Positions 38,075 through 49,012 of a stretch of 64,000 nucleotides of DNA are shown in pieces. The notes beneath the pieces were generated by a model, which saw nothing but the letters and a program-made list of their open reading frames with translations, did no database searches and was not told the origin of the DNA. Source of the DNA: Zoogloea oleivorans (GTDB lineage Bacteria > Pseudomonadota > Gammaproteobacteria > Burkholderiales > Rhodocyclaceae); NCBI GenBank assembly GCA_030157785.1, contig JAOAUC010000019.1:1-64000 (forward strand), in the 5' to 3' direction. Both the position numbers and the translations under genes were made by a program. Each line of letters opens with the position of its first letter. The first letter of the stretch is position 1.

Positions 38075-38946
38075 CGCTTCCCTTTGCTTTCTTGCTTGCC
38101 TGCCGGCGCGGCGGGCGCTACCGGACGAAGGGCAAAACCACTGGGGTAGCGGAGATCCACTACCGCCACATTCATGTTCAGTTGCGCCCGCGCCTTGGCG
38201 TAATGGCTGACGAAGCGGGCCAGCCGCTCATCGATGGGCGCCTTGGGCTGGTCGTGGCCGAGCTCGATGGTCATGCCGTCTTCCATCTTGAGCTGCCAGG
38301 CTTCCCGCGCAGACAGGGAGACACCCACCAGTTGCTTGCCCAGCGGGCCGAGCTTGTGCGTGAACTCGTCGAACTTGGAGAGCAGGATTCCCGATGCGCC
38401 TTCCGGCCCGCTGAAAACCGGCATGCGCGCGTTGCTGGCTGCAGTGAAGACTTCGCCGTAGCGGTTCACCAGACGCATGTCGCCGGTTTCGCCAACCCGC
38501 CAGTAGGCCGAGGCCACGTGCTCTTCGAGGCGCACTTCGATACCGCCCGGCCAGCGCCGGCGCACATCGGCGCGGCGCACCCACGGCAGCTTTTCGAAAG
38601 CGCCGCGAACATCATCCAGATCCACTGTGAAAAAATTGCCGCGCAACGACGAGCGCGCCGCGTATTCCAGCTGGGCGGTGGTCACCTGCGCCAGCGGCGT
38701 TGTAACCACCACTTCCCGCAGGGGATACACCGGCAGACGGGATACCGACGCCACCGCCGCATAACCGAGCCCGGCGGCACCGACCACCATCAGGGTGTCG
38801 GCGATCAGATTGAGGAGCTGGGGACGATCCCACAGCCCGTTGCCAGCCCCGTCCCGCACCGGACGCGCGCCGCGCGCACGCTTCCCGCCGCCGGCTTTGG
38901 TGCCGACTTCGGGCGGAACGTTGGAGGTGCTGCGCTGATCAGCCAA
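38071..38946 (-). CDS. ftsQ: Cell division protein FtsQ
   Basis: FtsQ is a bitopic divisome scaffold protein that binds FtsL and FtsB. The 291 aa have a basic cytoplasmic head, one transmembrane helix at about 50-70 ([19 protein letters not shown]), a POTRA domain (about 76-145; [22 protein letters not shown]) and the FtsQ domain ([22 protein letters not shown]). The cytoplasmic part is long and Gly/Arg-rich. It overlaps ddlB by 8 bases and ftsA by 4. Confidence 0.95.
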   Translation of the reverse strand: MADQRSTSNVPPEVGTKAGGGKRARGARPVRDGAGNGLWDRPQLLNLIADTLMVVGAAGLGYAAVASVSRLPVYPLREVVVTTPLAQVTTAQLEYAARSSLRGNFFTVDLDDVRGAFEKLPWVRRADVRRRWPGGIEVRLEEHVASAYWRVGETGDMRLVNRYGEVFTAASNARMPVFSGPEGASGILLSKFDEFTHKLGPLGKQLVGVSLSAREAWQLKMEDGMTIELGHDQPKAPIDERLARFVSHYAKARAQLNMNVAVVDLRYPSGFALRPVAPAAPAGKQESKGKR

Positions 38947-39853
38947 GGCGCGCTCCAGCCAGGATTTGCAGGCACAGCTCTTCGAAGGACAGCCCGGACA
39001 CCCGGGCCGACATGGGCACCAGGGAGTGGTTGGTCATGCCCGGCGCAGTATTGATTTCCAGCAGGGTGAAGCTGCCGTCGTCGCGCAGAATCAGGTCGGC
39101 ACGCCCCCAGCCACGGCAGCCGAGTACCTTGGCACTGCGCACGATGGCCGCCTGGATATCCTTCTCCAGGGCCTCCGGCAGACCGCTCGGACAGAAATAC
39201 TGGGTGTCGTCGGTGAAATACTTGTTCTGGTAATCGTAGTTGCCACCCGGCGCGACGATGCGCACCAGCGGCAGCGCCCGCTCGCCCAGGAAAGGCGCGG
39301 TCAGCTCCTGACCGGTGACAAACTCTTCGGCCAGCACCAGCGAATCGAACTTGGCGGCCAGCTCCCAGGCGCCCTTCAGCTGGCTAGCTTCGGTCACCTT
39401 GGTGGCGCCCATGCTGGAGCCTTCATGCACCGGCTTGACGAAGATCGGCAGGCCCAGATCGGCCACCACGGCTTCCCAGTCGGTATTGGCATCGAGAATC
39501 GCGAAGCGCGGCGTGGGCAGGCCGGAGGCCATCCACACCAGCTTGGTCCGCCACTTGTCCATGGCAATGGCGGAGGCCATCACACCACTGCCGGTGTAGG
39601 GAATACCCATCAGCTCAAGGGCCCCCTGAACAGTGCCATCCTCGCCGCCGCGGCCATGCAGCGCAATGAAGGCGCGGTCGTAACCCTGCTCCTTGAGGAT
39701 GTGCAGATCGGTCTCGGCCGGGTCAAAGGCGTGGGCATCCACGCCAGCCGCCTGCAGCGCAGCCAGCACTGCACCGCCCGACATCAGGGAAATCTCGCGC
39801 TCGGCGGAAGTTCCACCCAGCAACACCGCCACTTTTCCGAATTGACTGCTCAC
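38939..39853 (-). CDS. ddlB: D-alanine--D-alanine ligase
   Basis: Ddl joins two D-Ala residues for the peptidoglycan stem peptide. It has the ATP-grasp motifs [59 protein letters not shown] and [15 protein letters not shown]. Two GTG starts are possible. The one at 39853 ([14 protein letters not shown]) gives 304 aa, close to the 306 of E. coli DdlB, with GAGG nine bases upstream. The track start at 39871 lies further inside murC. The gene overlaps ftsQ at its 3' end. Confidence 0.95.
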   Translation of the reverse strand: MSSQFGKVAVLLGGTSAEREISLMSGGAVLAALQAAGVDAHAFDPAETDLHILKEQGYDRAFIALHGRGGEDGTVQGALELMGIPYTGSGVMASAIAMDKWRTKLVWMASGLPTPRFAILDANTDWEAVVADLGLPIFVKPVHEGSSMGATKVTEASQLKGAWELAAKFDSLVLAEEFVTGQELTAPFLGERALPLVRIVAPGGNYDYQNKYFTDDTQYFCPSGLPEALEKDIQAAIVRSAKVLGCRGWGRADLILRDDGSFTLLEINTAPGMTNHSLVPMSARVSGLSFEELCLQILAGARLG

Positions 39854-39857
39854 GTCC

Positions 39858-41252
39858 TTAAACCTCGCCACTCACCAGTTTGCCCGGCACGCCGCCGATA
39901 CTGCCGGCACCCATGGTGATCACCACGTCGCCATCCTGCGCCGCGGACAGAATCGCCCCCGGCATGTCTTCGATGTTCTCCACGAACACCGGCTCGATCT
40001 TGCCCGCCACGCGCAGCGCCCGCGCCAGCGAACGGCCATCCGCCGCAACCACGGGCGGCTCGCCGGCGGCATATACCTCGCTCAGCAGCAGCGCATCGAC
40101 GGTGGACAGAACCTTTACGAAATCTTCGAAACAATCCCGCGTGCGGGTGTAGCGGTGGGGCTGGAAGGCCAGCACTAGGCGCTTGTCGGGGAAGGCTCCG
40201 CGCGCAGCGGCGATGGTGGCTGCCATTTCAACGGGGTGATGGCCGTAGTCATCGACGATGGTGGCAGTGCCGCCGTTCGGCAACGCCACTTCGCCATAAC
40301 GCTGGAAGCGCCGGCCAACGCCCTTGAACTCGGCCAGGGCCTTGATGATGGCTTCGTCGGAGACGCCCACTTCGGTCGCCACGGCAATCGCCGCCAGCGC
40401 ATTGAGCACGTTGTGGCGGCCCGGCAGGTTGAGCACCACCGAGATGCGGCTGGTGGTGCCATTGACGCGCACCACGTCGAAGGTCATCTTGCCGTCGGCC
40501 GCATGGATGTTCTCGGCACGCACGTTGGCGGATTCGGAAAAACCGTAACGAACGATCTGCTTGGACACCAGCGGCATGATCGAGCGCACGTGCTTGTCGT
40601 CGTCGCACAGCACGGCAACACCGTAGAACGGCAAGTGCTGCAGGAAATCGACGAAGGACTGCTTGAGCCGCGCGAAATCGTGGCCGTAGGTTTCCATGTG
40701 ATCGGCGTCGATGTTGGTGACCACCGAAATGACCGGGGTCAGCAACAGGAAGGACGCATCGGACTCGTCGGCTTCGGCCACCAGGAAGTCACCCTTGCCG
40801 AGCCGCGCGTTGGCGCCGGCGGCGTTGAGCTTGCCGCCGATCACGAAGGTCGGATCAAGCCCGCCCTCGGCGAGGATGCTCGCCGCCAGGGACGTGGTGG
40901 TGGTCTTGCCGTGGGTGCCGGCGATGGCGATGCCCTGCTTGAGGCGCATCAGTTCGGCCAGCATCTGGGCGCGGGGCACCACCGGGATGCCACGGGCACG
41001 GGCGGCGATCACTTCCGGGTTGTCGCCCTTGACGGCCGTGGAGGTCACCACGGCATCGGCGTCGGCCACGTTTTCGGCACCATGGCCCTGGATTACGCGG
41101 GCACCAAGCGCCTTGAGGCGGCGGGTGGCGACGTTGTCACCCAGATCGGAGCCACTGACTTCGTAGCCGAGGTTGAGCAGCACTTCGGCGATACCGCTCA
41201 TGCCGGCACCGCCAATGCCAACAAAGTGAATACTTTTGACTTTATGTTTCAC
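39858..41252 (-). CDS. murC: UDP-N-acetylmuramate--L-alanine ligase
   Basis: MurC adds L-Ala, the first residue of the stem peptide, to UDP-MurNAc. The track ORF starts far upstream within murG. The real start is a GTG at 41252 ([20 protein letters not shown]), giving 464 aa. It has the ATP loop [34 protein letters not shown] and the C-terminal [11 protein letters not shown] motif. It lies 20 bases after murG in the dcw cluster. Confidence 0.96.
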   Translation of the reverse strand: MKHKVKSIHFVGIGGAGMSGIAEVLLNLGYEVSGSDLGDNVATRRLKALGARVIQGHGAENVADADAVVTSTAVKGDNPEVIAARARGIPVVPRAQMLAELMRLKQGIAIAGTHGKTTTTSLAASILAEGGLDPTFVIGGKLNAAGANARLGKGDFLVAEADESDASFLLLTPVISVVTNIDADHMETYGHDFARLKQSFVDFLQHLPFYGVAVLCDDDKHVRSIMPLVSKQIVRYGFSESANVRAENIHAADGKMTFDVVRVNGTTSRISVVLNLPGRHNVLNALAAIAVATEVGVSDEAIIKALAEFKGVGRRFQRYGEVALPNGGTATIVDDYGHHPVEMAATIAAARGAFPDKRLVLAFQPHRYTRTRDCFEDFVKVLSTVDALLLSEVYAAGEPPVVAADGRSLARALRVAGKIEPVFVENIEDMPGAILSAAQDGDVVITMGAGSIGGVPGKLVSGEV

Positions 41253-41272
41253 GAGTTTTCCAGTTCTGGTCT

Positions 41273-42331
41273 TCAGGCCGCGAGGCCGGCGCATACATCG
41301 GCCACCCGGGCCGTCGCATCCGGCCTGGCACGCCCACGGGCCTTCTCGGCCATGTCCAGCAGACGTGTGCGGTTCATTTCCTGCAGCAGCGTGGCAAGAC
41401 GCTGTGGTGTCAGTTCGGTTTGGGGCAGCAGCACGGCGGCGCCAGCATCGGCCAGGAAACGGGCATTGCCGGTTTGATGGTCGTCTACCGCATGAGGGAA
41501 AGGCACCAGCACGCTGGCCACGCCGACCGCTGCCAGCTCGGCCACGGTGAGGGCGCCGGAGCGGCAGATCACCAGATCTGCAGCGCCGTAGCGCTCGGCC
41601 ATGTCGTCGATGAAGGGCAGGAGTTCGCCTTCCACGCCAGCCGACTTGTAGGCTGCGCGAAGTGCGTCGATCTGTTTGGTACCGGCCTGGTGGGTGACTT
41701 GCGGCCGCTCGGCGGGGGCAAGCAGCGCCAGCGCCTTGGGCATGGCATCGTTCAGGGCTGCCGCGCCGAGACTGCCGCCCACCACCAACACTTTCAGCGG
41801 ACCGCTGCGACCCGCAAAACGCACGGCGGGAGACGCAACGGCGGTGATCTCGGCACGCACCGGATTGCCCGCCCATTCACCCTTTTTCAGCACATTGGGG
41901 AAACCGGTCACCACTTTGTCGGCCACCCGGGCCAGCACCCGGTTGGCGAGGCCGGCAACGGAATTCTGTTCATGCACGACGACCGGGCACCCCACCAGGG
42001 CCGCCATCATGCCGCCCGGAAAAGTGACGTAGCCGCCCATGCCAAGCACCACATCCGGCTTGACGCGACGGATCTGGCCGAGGGCCTGGGCAAAACCGCG
42101 CAGCAGGTTGAAAGGCAGCAGCACCTTGCGCAGCAAACCCTTGCCGCGCAGCGCCGTGAAGCGCACCCAGGCGACGTCATAGCCACTGGCCGGCACGATG
42201 CGGGCCTCCATCCCGTCCGGGTTACCCATCCACACCACCCGCCAGCCGCGCGCGCGCAGGGCGTCGGCAACGGCCAGGCCGGGGTAGATGTGGCCGCCGG
42301 TACCGCCAGCCATGACCATCAGGGTCGGCAT
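41273..42331 (-). CDS. murG: UDP-N-acetylglucosamine--lipid I GlcNAc transferase
   Basis: MurG makes lipid II from lipid I at the inner face of the membrane. The 352 aa carry the GT28 N-terminal motif [18 protein letters not shown], the membrane-contact region with [27 protein letters not shown], and the UDP-GlcNAc site [17 protein letters not shown] with [14 protein letters not shown]. Its ATG shares one base with the ftsW stop. Confidence 0.97.
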   Translation of the reverse strand: MPTLMVMAGGTGGHIYPGLAVADALRARGWRVVWMGNPDGMEARIVPASGYDVAWVRFTALRGKGLLRKVLLPFNLLRGFAQALGQIRRVKPDVVLGMGGYVTFPGGMMAALVGCPVVVHEQNSVAGLANRVLARVADKVVTGFPNVLKKGEWAGNPVRAEITAVASPAVRFAGRSGPLKVLVVGGSLGAAALNDAMPKALALLAPAERPQVTHQAGTKQIDALRAAYKSAGVEGELLPFIDDMAERYGAADLVICRSGALTVAELAAVGVASVLVPFPHAVDDHQTGNARFLADAGAAVLLPQTELTPQRLATLLQEMNRTRLLDMAEKARGRARPDATARVADVCAGLAA

Positions 42332-43566
42332 CAGGCGTTACCCCCGCGCATGATCTGCCGGTTTTCCCAGTCGATCCGCAGCAGAATGGCGATGGCCACA
42401 CAGTTGGCCAGAATGCCCGAACCGCCAAAGCTCATCAGCGGCAGGGTGAGGCCCTTGGTGGGCAGCAGACCCATGTTCACGCCCATGTTGATGAAAGACT
42501 GCACGCCAATCCAGATGCCGATGCCCTGGGCGACCAGCGCCGCGTAGGTGCGCTCAAGCGTCACGGCCTGCTTGCCGATGGAGAAGGCACGCTGGATGAG
42601 AATCGCGAACAGCACCACCACGGTAAACACACCGGCAAAACCCAACTCTTCGGCAATCACGGCCAGCAGGAAGTCGGTATGAGCTTCCGGCAGATAGAAC
42701 AGCTTTTCGATGCTCCCGCCCAGGCCGACGCCAAACCACTCGCCCCGCCCGAAGGCGATCAGCGCATGGGACAGCTGGTAGCCCTTGCCGTAGGCGTCCT
42801 GCCAGGGGTCCATGAAACCGAGGATGCGCTGGCGGCGGTATTCGGAGAAGGTGATCAGCAGCACGAAGCCGATCGTCGCAACAATGGCCAGCAGGGCAAA
42901 CAGGCGCACGTTGATGCCGCCGAGGAAGAGCACCCCGAAGGCGATGGCGGTGATGACCACGAAGGCGCCGAAGTCCGGCTCCTTGAGCAGCAGGAAGCCA
43001 ACGAACAGGATGACGCCGGCCATCGGCAGGAAGCCCTGCTTGAAGCTGCCCATCAACGGCAGCTTGCGGGCGGTGTAGTCGGCGGCATAAAGGGCCGCGA
43101 AGAGCTTCATCAGCTCGGAAGGCTGCAGGTTGACCACGCCCAGGGGCAACCAGCGACGTGCGCCATTGACATCACGGCCCACGTGAGGGATCAGCACGAT
43201 GAGGAGCAGCACCACGCCGGCGATGAACAGCCAAGGGGCCATCTCCTGCCAGGCGCGCATGGGAATCTGGAACACCACCACCCCGGCAATCAGTCCGATG
43301 GCCAGGAAAACAGCGTGACGCACCAGAAAGTAGGCCGGCTGGTGCCCGAACATGCGGCTGCCTTCGGCTGTGGCGATGGAGGCCGAAAAGACCATCACCA
43401 AGCCAAGCAGCAGCAAGGCTGCCGCAGACCAGAGCAAAGCCGGATCGAGCTCCCGCTGCTGGCCGAGGGGGCGCATCAGGCGGCTGACCGCGCGGCTTGC
43501 CACCGGTGCGGCCACATCGCCGGCATGGCGGGCAAAAAAACCGGTCAGACTGGCAACGAGCTTCAT
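42331..43566 (-). CDS. ftsW: Peptidoglycan glycosyltransferase FtsW
   Basis: FtsW is a SEDS-family membrane enzyme that polymerises septal glycan together with FtsI. The 411 aa span about ten transmembrane helices. They include [22 protein letters not shown] (with the Glu region), [12 protein letters not shown] (catalytic Asp in KEPDFG), and the C-terminal [19 protein letters not shown] motif. It overlaps murD at ATGA. Confidence 0.97.
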   Translation of the reverse strand: MKLVASLTGFFARHAGDVAAPVASRAVSRLMRPLGQQRELDPALLWSAAALLLLGLVMVFSASIATAEGSRMFGHQPAYFLVRHAVFLAIGLIAGVVVFQIPMRAWQEMAPWLFIAGVVLLLIVLIPHVGRDVNGARRWLPLGVVNLQPSELMKLFAALYAADYTARKLPLMGSFKQGFLPMAGVILFVGFLLLKEPDFGAFVVITAIAFGVLFLGGINVRLFALLAIVATIGFVLLITFSEYRRQRILGFMDPWQDAYGKGYQLSHALIAFGRGEWFGVGLGGSIEKLFYLPEAHTDFLLAVIAEELGFAGVFTVVVLFAILIQRAFSIGKQAVTLERTYAALVAQGIGIWIGVQSFINMGVNMGLLPTKGLTLPLMSFGGSGILANCVAIAILLRIDWENRQIMRGGNA

Positions 43567-44963
43567 GCTGCGCTCACTTCCGGCAGACGCTTCACCGCAT
43601 CGATGAACACCTGCGCGCGGTGCGCGTAGTTGCGGAACATGTCGAGACTGGCGCAGGCCGGCGACAGCAGCACCACGTCGCCCGCTGCGGCACGGAGGTT
43701 GGCTTCAAGCACCGCCGCATCCATGTCGACCGCGTGGATCAGCGGAACGCCGCAGCCGGTAACAGCCGCCTCGATGGCCCGCGCATCGCGGCCGATCAAG
43801 ACCACAGCACGGGCATAGCGGGCGAACGCTTCTTTCAGCGGAGAGAAATCCTGCCCCTTGCCGTCACCGCCGACGATCAGCACCACCTTGCGGCGCAGGC
43901 CTTCCAGTGCGGCGACGGTGGCACCCACGTTGGTGCCCTTCGAATCGTCGTAGTAGATGACGCCATCAGCACGCTCGGCAACCTTCTCGACCCGGTGCGG
44001 CAGACCGCGGAAGGCCTTCAGCGCCTCCAGCAGCGGCGCACGCGGCAAGCCGGCGGCTTCGCACAGGGCCAGAGCAGCCAGCGCGTTGGCCACGTTGTGG
44101 CTGCCCGCCAGCTGCATGTGTGCACGGTTGAGGAGTTTTTCGCTGCCACGCACCAGCCATTCGCCGCCGTCGGCATGCAGCACGCCGAAATCGTCGGCAC
44201 CTGCCGGCACATCAACGCCAAAGCTCAGCACCTGGCGGCCCGGCACCGCCATGGCCTTTACACGGGCATCTTCACGATTCAACACCTGCACACCCGAACC
44301 CTGGAAAACCGCGGCCTTGGTGGCTGCGTAATCGTCCAGATCGGTGTAACGATCAAGGTGATCGTCGGTGACATTGAGGACGGTGGCGGAGATGGCATCC
44401 AGCGCGGGGCGAGTCTCCAGCTGAAAACTGGAAAGCTCGAGCACCCACACCTGCGGCAGCGCCTGGCCGGCATCCAGCCGTTCCATCAGCACGTCCAGCG
44501 CGGCCGGGCTGATGTTGCCGGCAACCACACCATCAAGGCCCGTAGCACGAACCATCTCGCCGGCCAGCGTCGTGGTCGTCGTCTTGCCATTGGTGCCGGT
44601 GATGGCAATGATTCTGGTCTCGACACCCGACGCCTTCAGGGCCTCGGCAAGCAGATCCATCTCGCCGACAAGCGGGATGCCTCGTTCCTTCGCAACCTGC
44701 ACCAGCGGCTGGCGGGGGTCGAGCCCGGGGCTGATCGCAATGCGATCGACACCGTCGAGCAGCGCGGCAGAGAACGGGCCAGTGACGATTTCGGCAGCCG
44801 GCGCATTGGCGCGCAGGCGATCCACGCCCGGCGGCGTCTCGCGCGAATCGGCCACCCGCAAGGCCACGCCCTGGCGAGCCAGCCAGCGGGCCATGGCCAA
44901 GCCGGACTCACCGAGCCCGAGAACCAGCGTCAGGGAGGACTTGAAGGGCTCAATGCTCGCCAT
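43563..44963 (-). CDS. murD: UDP-N-acetylmuramoyl-L-alanine--D-glutamate ligase
   Basis: MurD adds D-Glu to UDP-MurNAc-L-Ala. The 466 aa have the N-terminal Rossmann part [19 protein letters not shown], the ATP loop [19 protein letters not shown], the [10 protein letters not shown] and [10 protein letters not shown] motifs, and the C-terminal [17 protein letters not shown] and [15 protein letters not shown] motifs. It starts seven bases after mraY. Confidence 0.97.
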   Translation of the reverse strand: MASIEPFKSSLTLVLGLGESGLAMARWLARQGVALRVADSRETPPGVDRLRANAPAAEIVTGPFSAALLDGVDRIAISPGLDPRQPLVQVAKERGIPLVGEMDLLAEALKASGVETRIIAITGTNGKTTTTTLAGEMVRATGLDGVVAGNISPAALDVLMERLDAGQALPQVWVLELSSFQLETRPALDAISATVLNVTDDHLDRYTDLDDYAATKAAVFQGSGVQVLNREDARVKAMAVPGRQVLSFGVDVPAGADDFGVLHADGGEWLVRGSEKLLNRAHMQLAGSHNVANALAALALCEAAGLPRAPLLEALKAFRGLPHRVEKVAERADGVIYYDDSKGTNVGATVAALEGLRRKVVLIVGGDGKGQDFSPLKEAFARYARAVVLIGRDARAIEAAVTGCGVPLIHAVDMDAAVLEANLRAAAGDVVLLSPACASLDMFRNYAHRAQVFIDAVKRLPEVSAA

Positions 44964-44969
44964 ACCCGT

Positions 44970-46058
44970 TCACCGCAGCTTGAGGGTAGACAGCCCGAAC
45001 AGCACGAGCATGATGGTGATGATCCAGAAGCGAACGACCACCTGGGTTTCCTTCCAGCCGCCCAGTTCATAGTGATGGTGCAGTGGCGCCATGCGGAAGA
45101 TGCGCTTGCCGCCGGTGTACTTGAAGTACAGCACCTGGACCATCACCGACAGGGCTTCGGCCACAAACAGGCCGCCCATGATGAAAAGCACGATTTCCTG
45201 GCGGACGATCACCGCGATGGTCCCCATCGCCGCGCCGAGGGCCAGCGCGCCCACGTCGCCCATGAAGACTTCTGCCGGGTAGGCGTTGAACCACAGAAAG
45301 CCGAGACCTGCGCCGGCAATCGCCCCGCAAATCACCGCCAGCTCGCCTGCGCCCTGAATGTAGGGCACGCCGAGATACTTGGAGAAACCCACGTGACCCG
45401 CCACGTAGGCGAAGATCGCCAGCGCTGCACTGACCATCACGGTCGGCATGATCGCCAAGCCGTCGAGGCCGTCGGTGAGGTTCACCGAGTGGCTGGTGCC
45501 GTTGATGACGAAGTAGCTCAGGATGATGAAACCGATCACGCCCAGCGGATAGCTCACCGCCTTGAAGAAGGGCACGATCAGTTCGAGCTGGGCCGGGAGC
45601 GTGGCCGTGAGCCCGAGGAAACTTGCCGCGGCAAGGGCAATCGCCGAGGTCCAGAAATACTTCCAGCGGCTCGCCAGCCCCTTCGGGTCGCGGTACACCA
45701 CTTTCTTCCAGTCATCGACCCAGCCGACCACACCAAAACCGAGGGTGACAAAGAGCACCACCCACACGTACTTGTTGCGCAGATCGCCCCACAGCAGGGT
45801 GGTGACGGAAATCGAGATGAGGATCAGCACGCCGCCCATGGTCGGGGTGCCCGCCTTGGTGAGGTGCGACTTGGGGCCGTCGTCGCGCACGGCCTGACCG
45901 ATTTTCTTGGCGGCCAGCCAGCGGATCACGAGGGGCCCGAAAACCAGCGAAAGGACGAGCGCCGTACCCGCCGCCAGCATGGTGCGCAGCGTGATGTAAC
46001 CGAACACGTTGAAGAAACGCGCATCCTTGCCGAGCCACAGGGCCAGTTCAAGCAGCAT
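44970..46058 (-). CDS. mraY: Phospho-N-acetylmuramoyl-pentapeptide-transferase
   Basis: MraY moves phospho-MurNAc-pentapeptide onto undecaprenyl phosphate, forming lipid I. The 362-aa membrane protein has about ten helices. Signature motifs are [18 protein letters not shown] near residue 70, the catalytic [32 protein letters not shown] and [14 protein letters not shown] 60-base gap to murF is the widest inside the first half of the cluster. Confidence 0.97.
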   Translation of the reverse strand: MLLELALWLGKDARFFNVFGYITLRTMLAAGTALVLSLVFGPLVIRWLAAKKIGQAVRDDGPKSHLTKAGTPTMGGVLILISISVTTLLWGDLRNKYVWVVLFVTLGFGVVGWVDDWKKVVYRDPKGLASRWKYFWTSAIALAAASFLGLTATLPAQLELIVPFFKAVSYPLGVIGFIILSYFVINGTSHSVNLTDGLDGLAIMPTVMVSAALAIFAYVAGHVGFSKYLGVPYIQGAGELAVICGAIAGAGLGFLWFNAYPAEVFMGDVGALALGAAMGTIAVIVRQEIVLFIMGGLFVAEALSVMVQVLYFKYTGGKRIFRMAPLHHHYELGGWKETQVVVRFWIITIMLVLFGLSTLKLR

Positions 46059-46118
46059 GACGTCGCCCCCGAATCGTTACGGAAGAAACTGCACTCATTC
46101 CTGCACTACAAAAACTCA

Positions 46119-47495
46119 TCAAACCTTCTCCGCGAGGGCGTCGACGACCCGTTCCATCTTCATGAAACGCGAGCCCTTGACGAGCACCACCGTGTTTTCG
46201 TTCAGTTCCGCCTTCACCGCCGCGACGAGATCGTCGAGCCGGGTGAAGTGGTAACCCCCTTCGCCGAAGTTGCGCGCGGCAACCTCGCTCATTTCACCCA
46301 GCCCGAACAGAAAATCGACGCCCTCGCTCTTCGCGTAGCCGCCGATCTCGTCGTGGTACTGGAAACTCTGTTCGCCAATCTCCCCCATGTCGCCGATCAC
46401 CAGGATCTTGCGGCCAGGAGTGGCTGCCAGCACCGCAATACCGGCGCGCATCGAATCGGGGTTGGCGTTGTAGCTGTCGTCGATGACCACGGCACCGCGG
46501 AAACCCTTGCGCAGGTGCAGGCGACCAGCGGTGCCGGTATAGCCGCCAAGCCCTTCGGCCACAGCTTCCAGCGACATGCCCGCAGCCAGGCAAGCCGCTG
46601 CTGCGGCAAGGGCGTTGCGTACATTGTGCTGGCCCGGCACCTGCAGGCGAAAGCGGGTCTCACCCTCCGGCGCGGTCAATATCACATCGCTGGCAAAGCC
46701 GTGGCTCGTGCATCGGGCGCTCACGTCGGCATCGGCAGTCAGACCGAAAGTCAGCGTCCGGCGACCGGCATTGAGGGCCTTCCAGTAGCCGGCAAAAGCG
46801 TCATCGGCATTGATCACGGCCACACCGTCCGGCGCCAGGCCTTCGTAAATCGCGCCCTTCTCCTGCGCCACCTCGTTCACGCTGCCCATGCCCTGCAGGT
46901 GCGCGCGCTGGGCGTTGTTCACCAGCGCCACGGTCGGTCGGGCCAGCTGGGTGAGATAGCCGATTTCGCCGGGATGATTCATGCCCATCTCGATCACCGC
47001 CGAACGATGATTGCCGGACATGCGCAGCAGCATCAGCGGCAGGCCGATGTCGTTGTTCAGATTGCCCTTGGTGGCCAGCACTGCCAGATCGGGGTCGAAA
47101 CCATCCAGGCGGGCCTGGGCACGCAGGATCGCCGCACACATTTCCTTGACGGTGGTCTTGCCGTTGCTGCCAGTCACGCCGATCAGCGGCAGATCGAAGC
47201 GGGTACGCCAGGCGGCAGCAAGCCTGCCGAGGCCAAGCCGGGTGTCTTCCACCACCAGCAGGGGCAAGGGCACCGGATTGCTGGCGGCCCAACTGCGATC
47301 CACCATGGCCGCCACGGCGCCCTGGGACGCCACGCTGGCGATGAATTCATGGCCGTCGAAACGGTCGCCGCGCAGGGCCACGAAGAGCTGATCGGACTGC
47401 ACGCTGCGGGAATCGGTACTGACCGACTGGAAGGAAGCATTGCCGCCCACCGCGGTCCCGTCGGTTGCCAGAGCGGCTTCCTGGAGATCCATCAT
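46119..47495 (-). CDS. murF: UDP-N-acetylmuramoyl-tripeptide--D-alanyl-D-alanine ligase
   Basis: MurF adds the D-Ala-D-Ala dipeptide to the tripeptide precursor. The 458 aa have an N-terminal DSRSVQSDQLFVALRGDRFDGH motif, the ATP loop GVTGSNGKTTVKEM, EMGMNHPGEIGYLT and the C-terminal DDSYNANPDSMRAGI motif. Its ATG overlaps the murE stop. Confidence 0.97.
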   Translation of the reverse strand: MMDLQEAALATDGTAVGGNASFQSVSTDSRSVQSDQLFVALRGDRFDGHEFIASVASQGAVAAMVDRSWAASNPVPLPLLVVEDTRLGLGRLAAAWRTRFDLPLIGVTGSNGKTTVKEMCAAILRAQARLDGFDPDLAVLATKGNLNNDIGLPLMLLRMSGNHRSAVIEMGMNHPGEIGYLTQLARPTVALVNNAQRAHLQGMGSVNEVAQEKGAIYEGLAPDGVAVINADDAFAGYWKALNAGRRTLTFGLTADADVSARCTSHGFASDVILTAPEGETRFRLQVPGQHNVRNALAAAAACLAAGMSLEAVAEGLGGYTGTAGRLHLRKGFRGAVVIDDSYNANPDSMRAGIAVLAATPGRKILVIGDMGEIGEQSFQYHDEIGGYAKSEGVDFLFGLGEMSEVAARNFGEGGYHFTRLDDLVAAVKAELNENTVVLVKGSRFMKMERVVDALAEKV

Positions 47496-49012
47496 TTGAG
47501 TTCTCCCTGGGCGTCATTCCAGGCTTCGAGGGCGGCGCGCGTCTGCTCCACGTCCGAGAACGGATAGCGGACGCCATTGATTTCCTGATAGGGCTCGTGA
47601 CCCTTGCCGGCAATGACGATCACGTCGTCGGGGGCGGCACCCATGATGGCCTCGCGAATCGCCTCGGCGCGGTCGGGAATGATGCGGACGCGTTCGCCGG
47701 CAGCAGCCGCGATTTCACGCAGGATCGCTTCCGGGTCTTCGGCGCGGGGGTTGTCACAGGTCAGCACCACCTGGTCGGCCAGCCGGCTGGCGACTTCACC
47801 CATCAAGGGACGCTTGCCCGGATCCCGCTCGCCGCCGCAGCCGAATACACAGGTCATGCGCCCGCCGCGGGCAGTGACAGTGGCACGCACAGCGGTCAGG
47901 ACCTGTTCGAGCGCGTCCGGCGAATGAGCGTAATCGACCACCACCAGCGGATCGCCGATGCCACCGAGGGTCTGCATGCGGCCCTGAGGCGGCGTCAGGT
48001 CTTCGGCAACGGTCACGGCATCTTCAAGCGAAAAACCGGACGCCATCAGGGTGCCGATCACCGCCAGCAGGTTGGACACGTTGAACTGGCCCACCAGGTT
48101 CGGGTAGAGATCGGCGGACTCGTTGCCACAGCGGGCCGTAAAGCGGATGCCGGCGGCTGTGGTCGTCAGCTTGTCGGCAACAATCACCCGGTTCGCCGGG
48201 GCCGCATCGATATTCGTCGGGATGAGGGTGTAGCCGATCACCTCGATCCCGTGACCGGCCAGGCGGCGGGCCTGCTCCATGCCGAAACGGTCATCGAGAT
48301 TGAGCACCACCGAACGCAGCCCAGGCATATCGAACAGGCGAGCCTTGGCCGCGCCGTAGTTTTCCATGGTGCCGTGGTAATCGAGGTGGTCGCGGGTCAG
48401 GTTGGTGTGCACAGCCACGTCGAAACGCAGACCGTTGAGGCGCCCCTGATCGAGACCGATGGACGACACCTCCATGGCCACCGCCTGGGCGCCGGCCTCG
48501 CGAAAATCGGCCAGCGTGCGATGCACGGTCAGGCTGTCGGGCGTGGTGTTCAGGCTTTCGGAGAGTGCGCCGGGAAAACCGATACCCAGCGTGCCGATCA
48601 CGCCGCACTTGCGGCCAAGGGCGGCGAAGGCGCGGGACAGCCACTGGCTCACCGAGGTCTTGCCATTGGTACCCGTCACGCCCACCAGCCACAGGGCCTC
48701 GGAGGGACGACCATAGACTTCATGAGCCAGATAGCCGGACAGCTCGGCCAGACCATCGACCGGCAGATTCGCCACCTGCAGGGACGCATCCCAGACGTGC
48801 CCGTTACGCTCCCACAATACGGCGGCAGCGCCAGCCTGCACGGCATTCAGAATGAAGCGGCGGCCATCCACCCGATGCCCCGGAAAGGCGAGGAAAATAT
48901 CGCCCGCGCGCACCTGGCGCGAGTCGGCGCACAGGCGTGACACCTCGATGTCTTCGGCGGCCAGCCAGTCGAGAATCTCGCGAACCTTCTGCGGAGGGGC
49001 GCTGGTGCTCAC
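47492..49012 (-). CDS. murE: UDP-N-acetylmuramoyl-tripeptide synthetase (meso-DAP adding)
   Basis: MurE adds meso-diaminopimelate as the third residue of the stem peptide. The 506 aa contain CADSRQVRAGDIFLAFPG, the ATP loop GVTGTNGKTSVSQW, and DHLDYHGTMENY. A C-terminal CDNPRAEDP motif (the DNPR variant) marks meso-DAP rather than lysine specificity. The start is GTG at 49012, overlapping the ftsI stop (GTGA), with GGGAGG upstream. Confidence 0.97.
   Translation of the reverse strand: MSTSAPPQKVREILDWLAAEDIEVSRLCADSRQVRAGDIFLAFPGHRVDGRRFILNAVQAGAAAVLWERNGHVWDASLQVANLPVDGLAELSGYLAHEVYGRPSEALWLVGVTGTNGKTSVSQWLSRAFAALGRKCGVIGTLGIGFPGALSESLNTTPDSLTVHRTLADFREAGAQAVAMEVSSIGLDQGRLNGLRFDVAVHTNLTRDHLDYHGTMENYGAAKARLFDMPGLRSVVLNLDDRFGMEQARRLAGHGIEVIGYTLIPTNIDAAPANRVIVADKLTTTAAGIRFTARCGNESADLYPNLVGQFNVSNLLAVIGTLMASGFSLEDAVTVAEDLTPPQGRMQTLGGIGDPLVVVDYAHSPDALEQVLTAVRATVTARGGRMTCVFGCGGERDPGKRPLMGEVASRLADQVVLTCDNPRAEDPEAILREIAAAAGERVRIIPDRAEAIREAIMGAAPDDVIVIAGKGHEPYQEINGVRYPFSDVEQTRAALEAWNDAQGELK

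Noticed and set aside
43497-47567. 1356-aa plus-strand ORF
   Set aside because: It lies opposite murD, mraY and murF, is rich in His, Gln and Arg as GC-rich shadows are, and has no domain.
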